DNA from: Anabaena sp. WA102
Lineage (GTDB): Bacteria; Cyanobacteriota; Cyanobacteriia; Cyanobacteriales; Nostocaceae
NCBI RefSeq assembly: GCF_001277295.1
Contig: NZ_CP011456.1
Coordinates: forward strand, 3,112,001-3,176,000
Direction: 5' to 3'
DNA length: 64,000 nucleotides
A program made the position numbers and the translations under genes. This document shows, piece by piece, positions 9,858 through 18,053 of the stretch (within the stretch, counting starts at the first letter, position 1; each line of letters opens with the position of its first letter). A model generated the notes under the pieces. It saw nothing but the letters and a program-made list of their open reading frames with translations, ran no database searches and was not told the origin of the DNA.

Positions 9858-10226
9858 ATGAAAGATAATTTTGAAATTATAAGTTCTGAACAAAGTGATG
9901 TTGTGATTGATTTTGATGGTTATATTTTAAAAGCCAGTCAATTAGATTTAGCTTTGTCAAAAGTAATCTTAGATAAGGGTAGTTTAAAGCACTTAAATCA
10001 TGAACTAGAATCTATAAATAGTCGTGTTTTACCATCCGTGAAAAAACCTGATGATTGGATAAATAATGGTGTTGATTGTCAGATTTTAAAACCTAGTAAA
10101 AATTGGCAAAAAGGAAAATTAAGAATGAAAGTTTCTCTAGAATTTTGTCCTGACGAACCAGAAATCAAAGAACCAGAATCACTCCTTCAGGAGATAGAAC
10201 GTAAGCTAAATGAAGCTACATCATAA
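9858..10226 (+). CDS. KGK-domain protein, copy 1
   Basis: A 122-residue acidic protein from the ATG at 9858; an open frame from 9771 exists but its first 29 codons read through the dispersed CGCAAAG repeat. Near the C-terminus is NWQKGKLRMKVSLEF, the Lys-Gly-Lys motif that names the KGK family (PF08872), a small cyanobacterial domain of unknown function. The tail (IKEPESLLQEIERKLNEATS) is shared with the two neighbouring copies, showing tandem duplication. No membrane segment or catalytic motif is visible. Confidence 0.75.
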   Translation: MKDNFEIISSEQSDVVIDFDGYILKASQLDLALSKVILDKGSLKHLNHELESINSRVLPSVKKPDDWINNGVDCQILKPSKNWQKGKLRMKVSLEFCPDEPEIKEPESLLQEIERKLNEATS

Positions 10227-10227
10227 A

Positions 10228-10335
10228 TTAATTAGTCTACGCAGGTGGACTTTGTTTGTGTAGATGCGATTTTAATTAATTGTCTGAATCAGGATGTCCA
10301 GGATTTAAGGATTTTCAGGATTATTAATTTATTAA
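10228..10335. repeat. Duplicated 3' flank of KGK copy 1 with CAGGAT repeat
   Basis: The gap holds CTACGCAGGTGGACTTTG-type sequence followed by TGTCTGAATCAGGATGTCC. The same arrangement recurs after KGK copy 2 (10762-10870), so gene and flank were duplicated together. Confidence 0.55.
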
Positions 10336-10383
10336 TTGTCCAAATCAGAGTTTTATCATGTAAAAACGCAAAGGAAGAAAGAG

Positions 10384-10758
10384 ATGGAAGATAATTTTAA
10401 GTTGATAGAATGCAATGATGATGATGTGATTGAATGTAATGATTTAACTTACAAAGTTAATAAATTGAAACAAGCATTTGAATTTATAGGGAGTGATACA
10501 AACTTTTTAAGTTCTTTATGGGAAGCATTACGAAGACAAAAAATTCATTATTTACAAGACAGACATTATAATACTGAATGCTTCAAGGAAGGTATGGAGG
10601 TTAAAATGCTAAACTTAGGTTATAAATCTTGGAAGAAAGGAAAATTGAGATTTAAACTTAGCATTGAATTTTATGTTGAAGAAGAACACACAGAAATCAA
10701 AGAACCTGAATCACCTCTTGATGATTTACGACGTAAGATAAACGAAGCTACATCATAA
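10384..10758 (+). CDS. KGK-domain protein, copy 2
   Basis: A 124-residue paralogue of the upstream KGK protein. Start ATG 10384 is preceded by GGAAGAAAGAG, as in copy 1; the longer frame from TTG 10336 only reads through repeat DNA. The family motif appears as SWKKGKLRFKLSIEF, and the ending DLRRKINEATS matches copy 1. The middle part has diverged strongly (for example the run of Asp and Asn near the start), so the duplication is not recent. Function unknown. Confidence 0.75.
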   Translation: MEDNFKLIECNDDDVIECNDLTYKVNKLKQAFEFIGSDTNFLSSLWEALRRQKIHYLQDRHYNTECFKEGMEVKMLNLGYKSWKKGKLRFKLSIEFYVEEEHTEIKEPESPLDDLRRKINEATS

Positions 10759-10815
10759 ATAAATTAGTCCACACAGATAGAATTTGTTTGTGTGGATGCG
10801 ATTTTACTTAATTGT

Positions 10816-11118
10816 CAGAATCAGGATATCCAGGATTTAAGGATTGACAGGATTATTAATTGTCAGAATCAGGATTTTCTAAAAAGTTAATTTATTTTAA
10901 GATTAATAATTGATGATATATTTATTAGTATGATTAGTGAAGATAGTAAAGAATGAAAATTTTATTCTAAAAATACAAACACCAAACTACATCCTGTAAA
11001 TCCTCAAATCCTGGATATCCTGATTCAGACAAAATATAAAATCAAGAAATCCCCAAATATAAACATCAAACTACATCCTGTACATCCTCAAATCCTGGAT
11101 ATCCTGATTCTGACAAAT
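10816..11118. repeat. Inverted ATCCTGATTCTGAC repeats
   Basis: The gap carries GTCAGAATCAGGAT in forward orientation (10817, 10861) and its complement ATCCTGATTC(T/A)GAC in reverse (11018, 11101), with intermediate copies of CATCCTGTA(A/C)ATCCTCAAAT. The outer copies can pair into a long imperfect hairpin. The same module sits at 34574-34688. No open frame of interest is seen in this stretch. Confidence 0.6.
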
Positions 11119-11135
11119 AGAAGGTGAAACAGATA

Positions 11136-11354
11136 ATGATTAATCTTAAATATCAAATGATAATTCAATGGTCAGAAGAAGATAACTGTTTTTTAGTAGG
11201 GTTTCCTGACTTTCCTGGACAAATTTGGCGTACACATGGAGACACTTATCAAGAAGCAGTTAATAATGGAATTGAGGCTTTAGAATCATTAGTAATCGCT
11301 TATCAAGCAACAGGTGAAACTCTGCCACAACCAACATTTAATCAAGCTGCATAA
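11136..11354 (+). CDS. HicB-family antitoxin-like protein, orphan
   Basis: A 72-residue protein from ATG 11136, chosen because AGAAGG lies at the right distance; an in-frame GTG at 11124 would add four residues. The sequence shows the HicB-like half-RNase-H fold: YQMIIQWSEEDNCFLVGFPD, then THGDTYQEAVNNGIEALE. HicB proteins neutralise HicA mRNA interferases and often repress their own operon, but no HicA gene is next to it and there is no room for a C-terminal DNA-binding domain. It may be an orphan antitoxin or a decayed pair, lying among the decaying KGK genes. Confidence 0.75.
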   Translation: MINLKYQMIIQWSEEDNCFLVGFPDFPGQIWRTHGDTYQEAVNNGIEALESLVIAYQATGETLPQPTFNQAA

Positions 11355-11431
11355 ATTCAAGAATTTATTGATTTTCTTGAGTAACGTTTTGCTGCATTTT
11401 TTTTCACGCAGAGGCGCAAAGAGGAGGAGAG

Positions 11432-11722
11432 ATGAAAGAGAAGTTTCAAATTTTAAATGATAAACAAGGTGATATTGTTGTTTCATTTTACAACCTGGTA
11501 AAAATTGGCAAAAAGGAAAACTTAGAATCAAAGTTACTCTCCAATTTTGTCCTGATGAACCAGAAATTGAAGAAATCAAAGAACCAGAATCACCCCTTGA
11601 CGAGTAACTGTTCACACCCCCCCCTATCTTTAACGAGAGATCAAGGGTTTCGATAATTTTAGAGGGGGGGAGTGAATAACTACCTTGACGACTTACGACG
11701 AATGATCAATGATGCTACATAA
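11432..11722 (+). pseudogene. KGK-domain gene copy 3, deleted and interrupted by an 80-bp element
   Basis: The first 21 codons (MKEKFQILNDKQGDIVV, then SFYN) match the starts of KGK copies 1 and 2. Then the frame shifts and about 40 central residues are missing before NWQKGKLRIKVTLQF appears in another frame. The conserved tail is split: SPLDE is followed at once by an inserted element (11604-11683), after which DDLRRMINDAT resumes up to the stop at 11722. Three independent kinds of damage make a working product very unlikely. Confidence 0.8.
11604..11683. mobile_element. 80-bp MITE-like element with 8-bp target duplication
   Basis: The insert begins GTAACTGTTCACACCCCCCC and its other end, read on the opposite strand, is GTAGTTATTCACTCCCCCCC: 16 of 20 bases match. 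It is flanked on both sides by CTTGACGA (11596-11603 and 11684-11691), and removing the insert plus one copy restores the conserved end of the KGK gene. It has no coding capacity, so it must have been moved by a transposase encoded elsewhere. Confidence 0.8.
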
Positions 11723-11771
11723 CCTCATCTTCTTTCCTCTGTGACTCTGCGCCTTTGCGCGAAACCAAAAC

Positions 11772-12017
11772 ATGAACAAAACCCCACGCATTCCTATACC
11801 CCCAGAAGTCAGAACCTACGTTTTCCAAAGAGACAAATATCAATGTCAAAGCTGCGGTAAAATCTCCCAAGAAACTCAACTCAGTATTGATCATATTATC
11901 CCCTTATCTCGTGGGGGAAGAAACGATATTAGTAATTTACAAACTCTCTGCTTAATTTGTAATCAGCAAAAAACTAATAACATTGATAACCGTTTTCGAC
12001 GACATTTTGAAACTTAG
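11772..12017 (+). CDS. HNH endonuclease
   Basis: An 81-residue single-domain HNH nuclease. Zinc-binding pairs are Cys25/Cys28 (YQCQSCGK) and Cys60/Cys63 (LCLICN). The catalytic core is SIDHIIPLSRGG at 39-50 with Asp40-His41, followed by Asn55 in the DISNLQTLC strand. This is the standard compact form widespread in cyanobacteria. HNH domains cut DNA, but stand-alone copies may serve in repair, restriction or selfish elements and the role here cannot be told. It ends 8 bases before a strong bidirectional hairpin. Confidence 0.85.
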   Translation: MNKTPRIPIPPEVRTYVFQRDKYQCQSCGKISQETQLSIDHIIPLSRGGRNDISNLQTLCLICNQQKTNNIDNRFRRHFET

Positions 12018-12025
12018 TGATATTT

Positions 12026-12058
12026 AGATCCCCGACTTCTCTAAGAAGTCGGGGATCT
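12026..12058. terminator. Bidirectional hairpin terminator between converging genes
   Basis: AGATCCCCGACTTCT and its exact complement form a perfect 15-bp stem with a 3-base loop. It lies between the 3' ends of the converging HNH and amidase genes. Confidence 0.8.
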
Positions 12059-12063
12059 GATTC

Positions 12064-13818
12064 TTATTCTTTCACCGTTTTAAACCATTCACTTATCCCG
12101 TCAGCTAAAATATTAGCCATTTTCTTCTGTGCTTGGGGATTAACTATTTCCTCAAACTCATAAGGACTACTCATAAAACCTAACTCTAATAATACCGCCG
12201 GTGCAGCATGGGGACGAGTCAGGGCTAAATTATTCCAAAACACACCATAGGCAGGTTTACCAAGTTTTTTAACTACGTAATTTTGTAAAAATACTGCGAG
12301 GCTGTGTGATTGAGGATGATACCAAAAAGTACCAAAGCCTTTAGTTTTTTCCGCATCACCATTATCTGGTAAAGAGTTATGATGAACGGAAAGAGCGATC
12401 GCAGGTTCTTCTGTATTAATAATTACCTGACGTTCCCCCAAAGACACATCTCGATCATCATCCCGCGTCATCACCACCTTAGCGCCGCGCTTCACCAACT
12501 CATCTCGCAGCAATTGAGAAATTATCAAATTCACATCTTTTTCTAAATACCCAGTTGGACCACTAGCACCAGATTCTTTACCACCATGTCCCGGATCAAG
12601 TACAATTTTGATGCCAGATAAAGGTGAACGTTTGCTATTTTCAAGATGGGGTGGATGACGTAAAGTTAAAACCAAAGTTGTATTATCATACCTCAGCTTA
12701 TAGCCCCACTGTTGGAGCTTTTTGAGGTTAAAAGTATATTTGATCTGTGTGGGACTTACCTGTTGCCAATCTAGGCGAGAAATCAGGCGATTATCATCTA
12801 GGCGAATTGTGTCTGTTTGGGCAGTGGTATTGTAAAGGGTAAGAGTGAAAGCATTATTTCCCTGTTCCACACTCACCGGCACAGCAGTTTCTAAAGGGAA
12901 ACGAATCTCCGTCGCTTCAGCTAATTGCCGATAACCCACACTCCGAATCACCGTCTGTGGTGCAACCGCACCTGATATAATTTTAGTTTCCTTGCTATTA
13001 ATCCAAGCCCCATAGTCTAAGCGCAACCATTCACCGTTCTTACCCGTAACACTCGCCATAGTTCCCTTTGGCAATGGTGTAAGTCGTGAATAATCGGTAC
13101 TAGATCCCGTGCGAGTAACGCCTGATTCTGATGCAATTTCTGCAACTGGTAACTGTGTCGGGGACAGAATTTCGATTTTGCCTAAACCAGTTTGAGTTAT
13201 TCTTTGATCATTAATTTGTAAATTAAATTGAGGTTTTCCTAAATCAGCAGCATTTGTGACTGTTGTACAACCTTGGTATTTGGTAAGACTAGAAAGATTA
13301 GGCTGATTTAACCCCGTCAAGACACTTGAATTTGGAGGTAATTGTGCCTGGGAAGGTTGGGGTAAAAGGGCAATATTTTGATTTACCAGATTCACCCAGA
13401 CAGTAGCTTGAGGTGGTGCAACTGCACTAAAACAAATTAATTCTCCTGGTAATCTGGCAATATCAGCAGCAGGAGTCAAGGAATCCTTAGCAAAGCCTAA
13501 ACCTTGGGGTAACTCAGGTTGAGTAGACACCCTGATGATCTTAATCTCTCGTTCTTGATTTTGGTAACGGACTTTAAATATATTTTCCCCTAACTGCAAG
13601 GGAAAACTAGGGGAAAAATGCCCAGCTTTGCTACGGTTAATCAGCTTACCATTAATTAAAACCTGACCTTTGGGGGGGGCTGTACCGATAAAAAATATTT
13701 TTTCTGTGCTGGTTTGGTAGTTTGTCGGGGGAAAAACTACTAAAAGTGGTTCTTGTGCTAATGCAACTGAGGAGGTGACTAAGAAATTAAATAATACTAA
13801 CCCTAAGAGTTTTTTCAT
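12064..13818 (-). CDS. N-acetylmuramoyl-L-alanine amidase (Amidase_3 type)
   Basis: A periplasmic cell-wall hydrolase cutting the amide bond between MurNAc and the stem peptide. The start at 13818 gives the signal peptide MKKLLGLVLFNFLVTSSVAL then AQEP; an in-frame upstream start adds 16 residues that spoil it. The middle part includes an SH3-like stretch (TPLPKGTMASVTG, then GEWLRLDYGAWI) for wall binding. The C-terminal ~180 residues are the zinc domain: VLDPGHGGKESGA, Glu in YLEKD, SVHHNS and the catalytic Glu in LLELGFMS. The 584-residue length suits cyanobacterial AmiC-like proteins. It is divergent from pyrG. Confidence 0.9.
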   Translation of the reverse strand: MKKLLGLVLFNFLVTSSVALAQEPLLVVFPPTNYQTSTEKIFFIGTAPPKGQVLINGKLINRSKAGHFSPSFPLQLGENIFKVRYQNQEREIKIIRVSTQPELPQGLGFAKDSLTPAADIARLPGELICFSAVAPPQATVWVNLVNQNIALLPQPSQAQLPPNSSVLTGLNQPNLSSLTKYQGCTTVTNAADLGKPQFNLQINDQRITQTGLGKIEILSPTQLPVAEIASESGVTRTGSSTDYSRLTPLPKGTMASVTGKNGEWLRLDYGAWINSKETKIISGAVAPQTVIRSVGYRQLAEATEIRFPLETAVPVSVEQGNNAFTLTLYNTTAQTDTIRLDDNRLISRLDWQQVSPTQIKYTFNLKKLQQWGYKLRYDNTTLVLTLRHPPHLENSKRSPLSGIKIVLDPGHGGKESGASGPTGYLEKDVNLIISQLLRDELVKRGAKVVMTRDDDRDVSLGERQVIINTEEPAIALSVHHNSLPDNGDAEKTKGFGTFWYHPQSHSLAVFLQNYVVKKLGKPAYGVFWNNLALTRPHAAPAVLLELGFMSSPYEFEEIVNPQAQKKMANILADGISEWFKTVKE

Positions 13819-14026
13819 GGACAAACACAGAAGATTTGAGGATAGAGACTGTGGCACAATAGCCAAGATGGAATCAAATATGAATGCAAAAGTGGCAATA
13901 CATTGGTCTCAAATAAGAGAATTCAATCGGGTAAAATTCATCCTGCATACAAGCCTCCAACATTGTTTACACAAATTCTCCTGCGGGAACAAAATCTATT
14001 AAGAGTTGCTAGAAATTGAAAATACT

Positions 14027-15664
14027 ATGACTAAGTTTATCTTTGTAACTGGGGGCGTTGTTTCCAGTATTGGTAAGGGCATTGTAGCAGCAAGTCTGGG
14101 ACGTTTGCTTAAATCGCGGGATTATTCGGTTTCGATTCTTAAACTCGATCCCTATATTAACGTTGATCCAGGCACAATGAGTCCTTTTCAACATGGGGAA
14201 GTTTTTGTCACCCAAGACGGTGCAGAAACAGATTTGGATTTGGGACATTACGAGCGCTTTACTGATACTTCTATGTCTCGATTAAACAGTGTTACTACTG
14301 GCTTGATTTATCAGTCAGTTATTAACAAGGAACGCCGAGGCGACTACAATGGCGGCACTGTTCAGGTAATTCCTCACATTACCAATGAAATCAAAGACAG
14401 AATTCTCAGAGTTGCTAAAGAAACTAATCCTTCCGCAGTAATTACGGAAATTGGTGGGACTGTGGGTGATATTGAATCACTGCCTTTTTTAGAAGCAATT
14501 CGCCAATTGCGAAAGGAAGTAGGAAAGCGTAATGTGTTATATATGCACGTTACTTTGTTGCCTTGGATTGCTGCGGCGGGAGAGATGAAAACCAAGCCTA
14601 CTCAACATTCTGTGAAAGAATTGAGATCCATTGGCATTCAACCAGATATTCTAGTATGTCGGAGCGATCGCCCCATTCCTGTAGGCTTGAAACAAAAGTT
14701 ATCAGAGTTTTGTGATGTCCCTGTAGAATGTGTTATTACCAGTCCAGATGCCCGTAGTATCTATGAAGTCCCAGTAATTTTAGAACGGGAAGGATTAGCC
14801 GAACAAGTTCTCAACTTACTGCAAATGGAACAACGTCAACCCAATATGACACAATGGGAAACGATGGTAGACCGGATGTATAATCCTCAACACACCGTCG
14901 AAATCGCCATTGTTGGTAAATATGTGCGGTTAGGTGATGCCTACCTTTCTGTGGTTGAGTCTTTACGTCATGCGGCTATTGCAACTCATGGTGATTTGCG
15001 TCTGCGGTGGGTAAACTCGGAAGTTTTGGAAAATGAACCACCGGAAAACTATCTCTCAGGTGTTGATGGTATCATCGTTCCTGGCGGCTTTGGTAGTCGA
15101 GGGATAGACGGGAAAATTGCCGCGATTAAATACGCACGCGATCGCCAAATTCCCTTTTTAGGTTTATGCTTAGGAATGCAGTGTTCCGTGATTGAATGGG
15201 CGAGAAATGTCGAAGGCTTATCTAATGCCAATAGTGCCGAATTTGACCCATATACGGACAATCCAGTTATTAACCTGTTACCAGAACAACAGGATGTGGT
15301 AGATTTAGGCGGAACAATGCGCTTAGGGTTATATCCTTGTCGGGTACTTCCCAACACTCTAGCTTTCCAACTTTATCAAGAAGAAGTCATTTACGAACGC
15401 CACCGTCACCGTTACGAGTTCAACAATGTTTACCGCAGTCAATTATTAGATTCTGGTTACTTAGTGAGTGGCACATCTCCAGATGGTAGATTAGTGGAAA
15501 TTGTCGAATATCCCAAACATCCCTTCTTTATCGCTTGTCAATTTCACCCTGAATTTCAATCTCGCCCTAATGCACCTCATCCTTTATTCAAAGGATTTAT
15601 GACCGCTGCCATTTCTCAATCCCATTCTGCAACTGCTACACCTAAGCCTGTACAAGTTTCTTAA
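14027..15664 (+). CDS. pyrG: CTP synthase
   Basis: Makes CTP from UTP, ATP and glutamine, the last step of pyrimidine nucleotide synthesis. I start it at ATG 14027 (MTKFIFVTGGVVSSIGKG), the near-invariant family start. The synthetase domain occupies roughly the first 270 residues (LDPYINVDPGTMSPFQHGEV, GGTVGDIES). The glutamine amidotransferase follows, with the nucleophile Cys in FLGLCLGMQ and the His/Glu pair in FHPEFQSRP. The 545 residues are full length. It stands alone, with a 209-base divergent region shared with the amidase gene. Confidence 0.97.
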   Translation: MTKFIFVTGGVVSSIGKGIVAASLGRLLKSRDYSVSILKLDPYINVDPGTMSPFQHGEVFVTQDGAETDLDLGHYERFTDTSMSRLNSVTTGLIYQSVINKERRGDYNGGTVQVIPHITNEIKDRILRVAKETNPSAVITEIGGTVGDIESLPFLEAIRQLRKEVGKRNVLYMHVTLLPWIAAAGEMKTKPTQHSVKELRSIGIQPDILVCRSDRPIPVGLKQKLSEFCDVPVECVITSPDARSIYEVPVILEREGLAEQVLNLLQMEQRQPNMTQWETMVDRMYNPQHTVEIAIVGKYVRLGDAYLSVVESLRHAAIATHGDLRLRWVNSEVLENEPPENYLSGVDGIIVPGGFGSRGIDGKIAAIKYARDRQIPFLGLCLGMQCSVIEWARNVEGLSNANSAEFDPYTDNPVINLLPEQQDVVDLGGTMRLGLYPCRVLPNTLAFQLYQEEVIYERHRHRYEFNNVYRSQLLDSGYLVSGTSPDGRLVEIVEYPKHPFFIACQFHPEFQSRPNAPHPLFKGFMTAAISQSHSATATPKPVQVS

Positions 15665-15691
15665 TAGGATAGGTGACAGGTGCTACGCCAC

Positions 15692-15733
15692 GGGGACAGG
15701 GAACAGGGAACAGGGAACAGGGAACAGGGAACA
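15692..15733. repeat. Six tandem 7-bp units
   Basis: One GGGGACA followed by five exact GGGAACA units, a heptameric tandem repeat of the kind common between cyanobacterial genes. The copy number is likely to vary between strains. Confidence 0.8.
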
Positions 15734-15795
15734 GAAAAATTCAGTTGTATAATTAACTCTGTCCCATTATTTAATAGACATCTCCGAGAAATAAT

Positions 15796-15823
15796 GTAGA
15801 GACGTTCCATGGAACGTCTCTAC
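15796..15823. terminator. Near-perfect palindrome between converging genes
   Basis: GTAGAGACGTTCC is followed by AT and the exact complement GGAACGTCTCTAC. It lies between the converging pyrG and ROK kinase genes and probably ends both transcripts; this palindrome is also a common dispersed cyanobacterial repeat. Confidence 0.6.
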
Positions 15824-15830
15824 AAAGGTT

Positions 15831-16730
15831 TTAGGATACGCATATTTGTCTAATTGTTAATGCTAATTTAGCAGCGCCTACCATTCCCGCTGTATTTCCT
15901 AATTCTGCGGGGAGAATTTGCAAACCTGCGCGGGAAGTTGGTAAAACTCGTTTTTCGATTTCTGCTGTTAATGACGGTAAGAAAAACTCAAAACTTGCAC
16001 TTACACCACCACCAATAATAATGGCTTGGGGTGTTAGCACATATAATAAACTCGTTAATCCAATTCCTAAGTCTTTACCATATTCTTGCCAAAAAGTCAA
16101 GGCTTCTGGATTTCCGGTTTGGGCAAGTGCGCCTAATTCTGCTGGTTCTTTGCCTGTGCGGCGACGGATAGCAGATATGGAAGTATGTTGTTCTAATGAA
16201 CCTTGATTGCCACTATTACACATCGGTCCATCAGGATTTAAGGTAATTAAACCTAATTCTGCTGCTGCACCTTGATGTCCGACAAACAATTTACCATCAA
16301 GAATAATTGCCCCACCAACGCCAGTTCCCAAAGTTAGTAAAATCAAATTGGGGAAATTTCGACCTGCACCTAACCAAGCTTCTCCTAAACCTGCACAGTT
16401 AGCGTCATTTGCCAAAATTGTTGGTTTACCCGTTTTGGCTTCTAACCAATCTGCTAAGGGGACATCATGCCATCCTACGAGATTAATGGCAACTTTGGCA
16501 ATGCGTCCCGTAGCATCAGCAGGACCCGGAGTACCCAAACCAATGGCGATACTTTCATTATTGGGGTCAATTTCGGCGATCGCATCTACTATTGTAGATA
16601 ATACAGCCTCTGGTGTTGCCGGTTGGGGAGTATCCACAGATAAAGATTGTAAACAATTACCATCTGCTGTAAATCGTCCCAACTTAATCGCAGTCCCCCC
16701 TAAGTCAATTCCAATTACTTGTTTTGTCAT
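15831..16730 (-). CDS. ROK-family sugar kinase, glucokinase-like
   Basis: A 299-residue ROK protein. The ATP-binding start is VIGIDLGGTAIKLGRF, the sugar-site Asp lies in ILANDANCAGLGEAW, and TLGTGVGGAIILDG is the second phosphate motif. The most likely job is ATP-dependent phosphorylation of glucose. The usual CxCGxxGCxE zinc motif of ROK proteins is degenerate: PMCNSGNQGSLEQH keeps only the first Cys, so zinc is probably not bound as in typical members. The ending is converging with pyrG. Confidence 0.85.
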   Translation of the reverse strand: MTKQVIGIDLGGTAIKLGRFTADGNCLQSLSVDTPQPATPEAVLSTIVDAIAEIDPNNESIAIGLGTPGPADATGRIAKVAINLVGWHDVPLADWLEAKTGKPTILANDANCAGLGEAWLGAGRNFPNLILLTLGTGVGGAIILDGKLFVGHQGAAAELGLITLNPDGPMCNSGNQGSLEQHTSISAIRRRTGKEPAELGALAQTGNPEALTFWQEYGKDLGIGLTSLLYVLTPQAIIIGGGVSASFEFFLPSLTAEIEKRVLPTSRAGLQILPAELGNTAGMVGAAKLALTIRQICVS

Positions 16731-16738
16731 TAGTCATT

Positions 16739-16776
16739 AGTCAGTTGTCAGTTGTTGGTTGTCAGCGGTCAGTTGT
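16739..16776. repeat. CAGTTGT-type tandem repeat
   Basis: Imperfect heptamers of the (T)CAGTTGT family sit just upstream of the ROK kinase start. Related arrays lie at 16981-17016 (GTTAGTT units), 17136-17164 (CCAATGA units), 33089-33124 and 46583-46611. Apart from the small frame at 16803-16967, the gap to 17162 holds only such repeats. Confidence 0.65.
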
Positions 16777-16802
16777 TATTTTTCCCAATTACCCATTACC
16801 AA

Positions 16803-16967
16803 TTACCCATTACCCTTTTTCATAACTTGCACATTTGCAATTGGGTATGAAGTTTTGTGTGCTTGTTGCCAATCTGTGATGGGTGCGCCTTTTAAAATAC
16901 CAGATAAAGCTACAGAAATCATGAATCCACCTGTAGCAGCCGCAATTAAAGTAATATTATCGTTCAC
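16803..16967 (-). CDS. Possible small membrane protein, 54 aa
   Basis: A 54-codon frame from GTG (complement of 16965-16967) preceded by GAGAGAG. It encodes a short acidic start, one hydrophobic segment (LIAAATGGFMISVALSGIL, residues 7-25) and a polar tail ending in KKGNG. The clean single-span design and the contrast with repeat DNA on both sides suggest a real small gene. I do not recognise a family. The last few codons run into the CCATTACC-type repeat, so the natural C-terminus may have been altered. Confidence 0.45.
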   Translation of the reverse strand: MNDNITLIAAATGGFMISVALSGILKGAPITDWQQAHKTSYPIANVQVMKKGNG

Positions 16968-17162
16968 AAAACTCTCTCAGGTTGTCAGTTGTTAGTTGTT
17001 AGTTGTTAGTTGTCATTAGGAATGTGAATTAAATAAGGTGCAAAAGTAGGGTGTGTTAGCGACAGCGTAACGCACCATTCCAGGTTACATCAGAATTGCA
17101 GGTTATTAAATTTGCGTTCCTTAGTTATTTTTTGCCAATGACCAATGACCAATGACCAATGA

Positions 17163-18053
17163 CTATTGCCTATTTTCTCTTCTCAGACGAGGATTGACAA
17201 ATTCATTTAACCCCTCACCAAGTAGTGATAACCCTACAACTAAAGTTGTCATTGCTAAACCAGGAAATAAGGTAGTCCACCAAATGCCTGTAGGTAGTGC
17301 TTCTAGAGCTTGTTTTAAATCATATCCCCATTCCGGTACTTCTTCGGGTAATCCTAAACCTAAAAATCCTAAACCGCCTAAGACTAATATGGCATCTGCG
17401 GCGTTGAGGGTAAAGAGGACGGGGACGCTTTGAATAACATTGAAAAATAGATACCGAGATAAGACAACCCAGGTAGAAGCCCCCATTGCTTGTGCAGCTT
17501 CGATGTACACTTCAGTTTTGACGCTAACGGTGTGGTTACGAACGACGCGATAATATTGGGGAATGTAGGCTATACTAATGGCGATCGCTGCATTTAAGAT
17601 ACCTCTCCCCACGACAAAAGCCAATGTTACCGACAGTAGTAATCCTGGCAATGTATAAATACTATCCATAAAGAACAGTAGAGCTTTATCTAATTTTCCT
17701 CCCAAATAACCGCTAACCATTCCCAACGGCACACCAATAATCATACTCAAAGATGTTGCTAAAGTCACAACTTGCAATGCCGCTTGCACACCAAACACAC
17801 TGCGAGAAAAGACATCATAACCTAAACGACTTGTGCCAAACCAATGTTTAGCCGAAGGTGCTTCATGAATAGGGTTAGCAAGAAATTCCTTCGGGTTTTG
17901 CAACCACCCCCAACCTTGAAAAACAGGAGCAAAAAAGGCTAAAAAGATGAAAAATAGAGTCATACCCAACCCAATCTGCATTAATCGCTGGGAGAGGCTA
18001 GGATTTTTGGGAAATTTCCAGAAATTGGGTAATTGCTTTTTTGTGATTGTCAT
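17163..18053 (-). CDS. Oligopeptide/dipeptide ABC transporter permease (DppC/OppC type)
   Basis: A 296-residue inner-membrane permease with about six spans. It shows the DppC-type start (WFGTSRLGYDVFSRSVFG) and the binding-protein-dependent permease loop around EAAQAMGASTWVVLSRYLFF, which contacts the ATPase. Its partners (DppB, the two ATPases and the binding protein) are not in the window, which is usual in cyanobacteria where these genes are scattered. The stop codon lies in a CCAATGA tandem array. The Uma2 gene ends directly before it, so both may share a transcript. Confidence 0.9.
   Translation of the reverse strand: MTITKKQLPNFWKFPKNPSLSQRLMQIGLGMTLFFIFLAFFAPVFQGWGWLQNPKEFLANPIHEAPSAKHWFGTSRLGYDVFSRSVFGVQAALQVVTLATSLSMIIGVPLGMVSGYLGGKLDKALLFFMDSIYTLPGLLLSVTLAFVVGRGILNAAIAISIAYIPQYYRVVRNHTVSVKTEVYIEAAQAMGASTWVVLSRYLFFNVIQSVPVLFTLNAADAILVLGGLGFLGLGLPEEVPEWGYDLKQALEALPTGIWWTTLFPGLAMTTLVVGLSLLGEGLNEFVNPRLRRENRQ

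Noticed and set aside
13775..14002. Open frame of 75 codons between the amidase and pyrG genes
   Set aside because: It overlaps the amidase signal peptide in antisense and the divergent promoter region.
15692..15733. Possible minisatellite-coded peptide or CRISPR
   Set aside because: Simple 7-base units, noncoding, common between cyanobacterial genes.
16348..16740. Plus-strand open frame of 130 codons
   Set aside because: Antisense of the ROK kinase gene, whose protein has clear family motifs.
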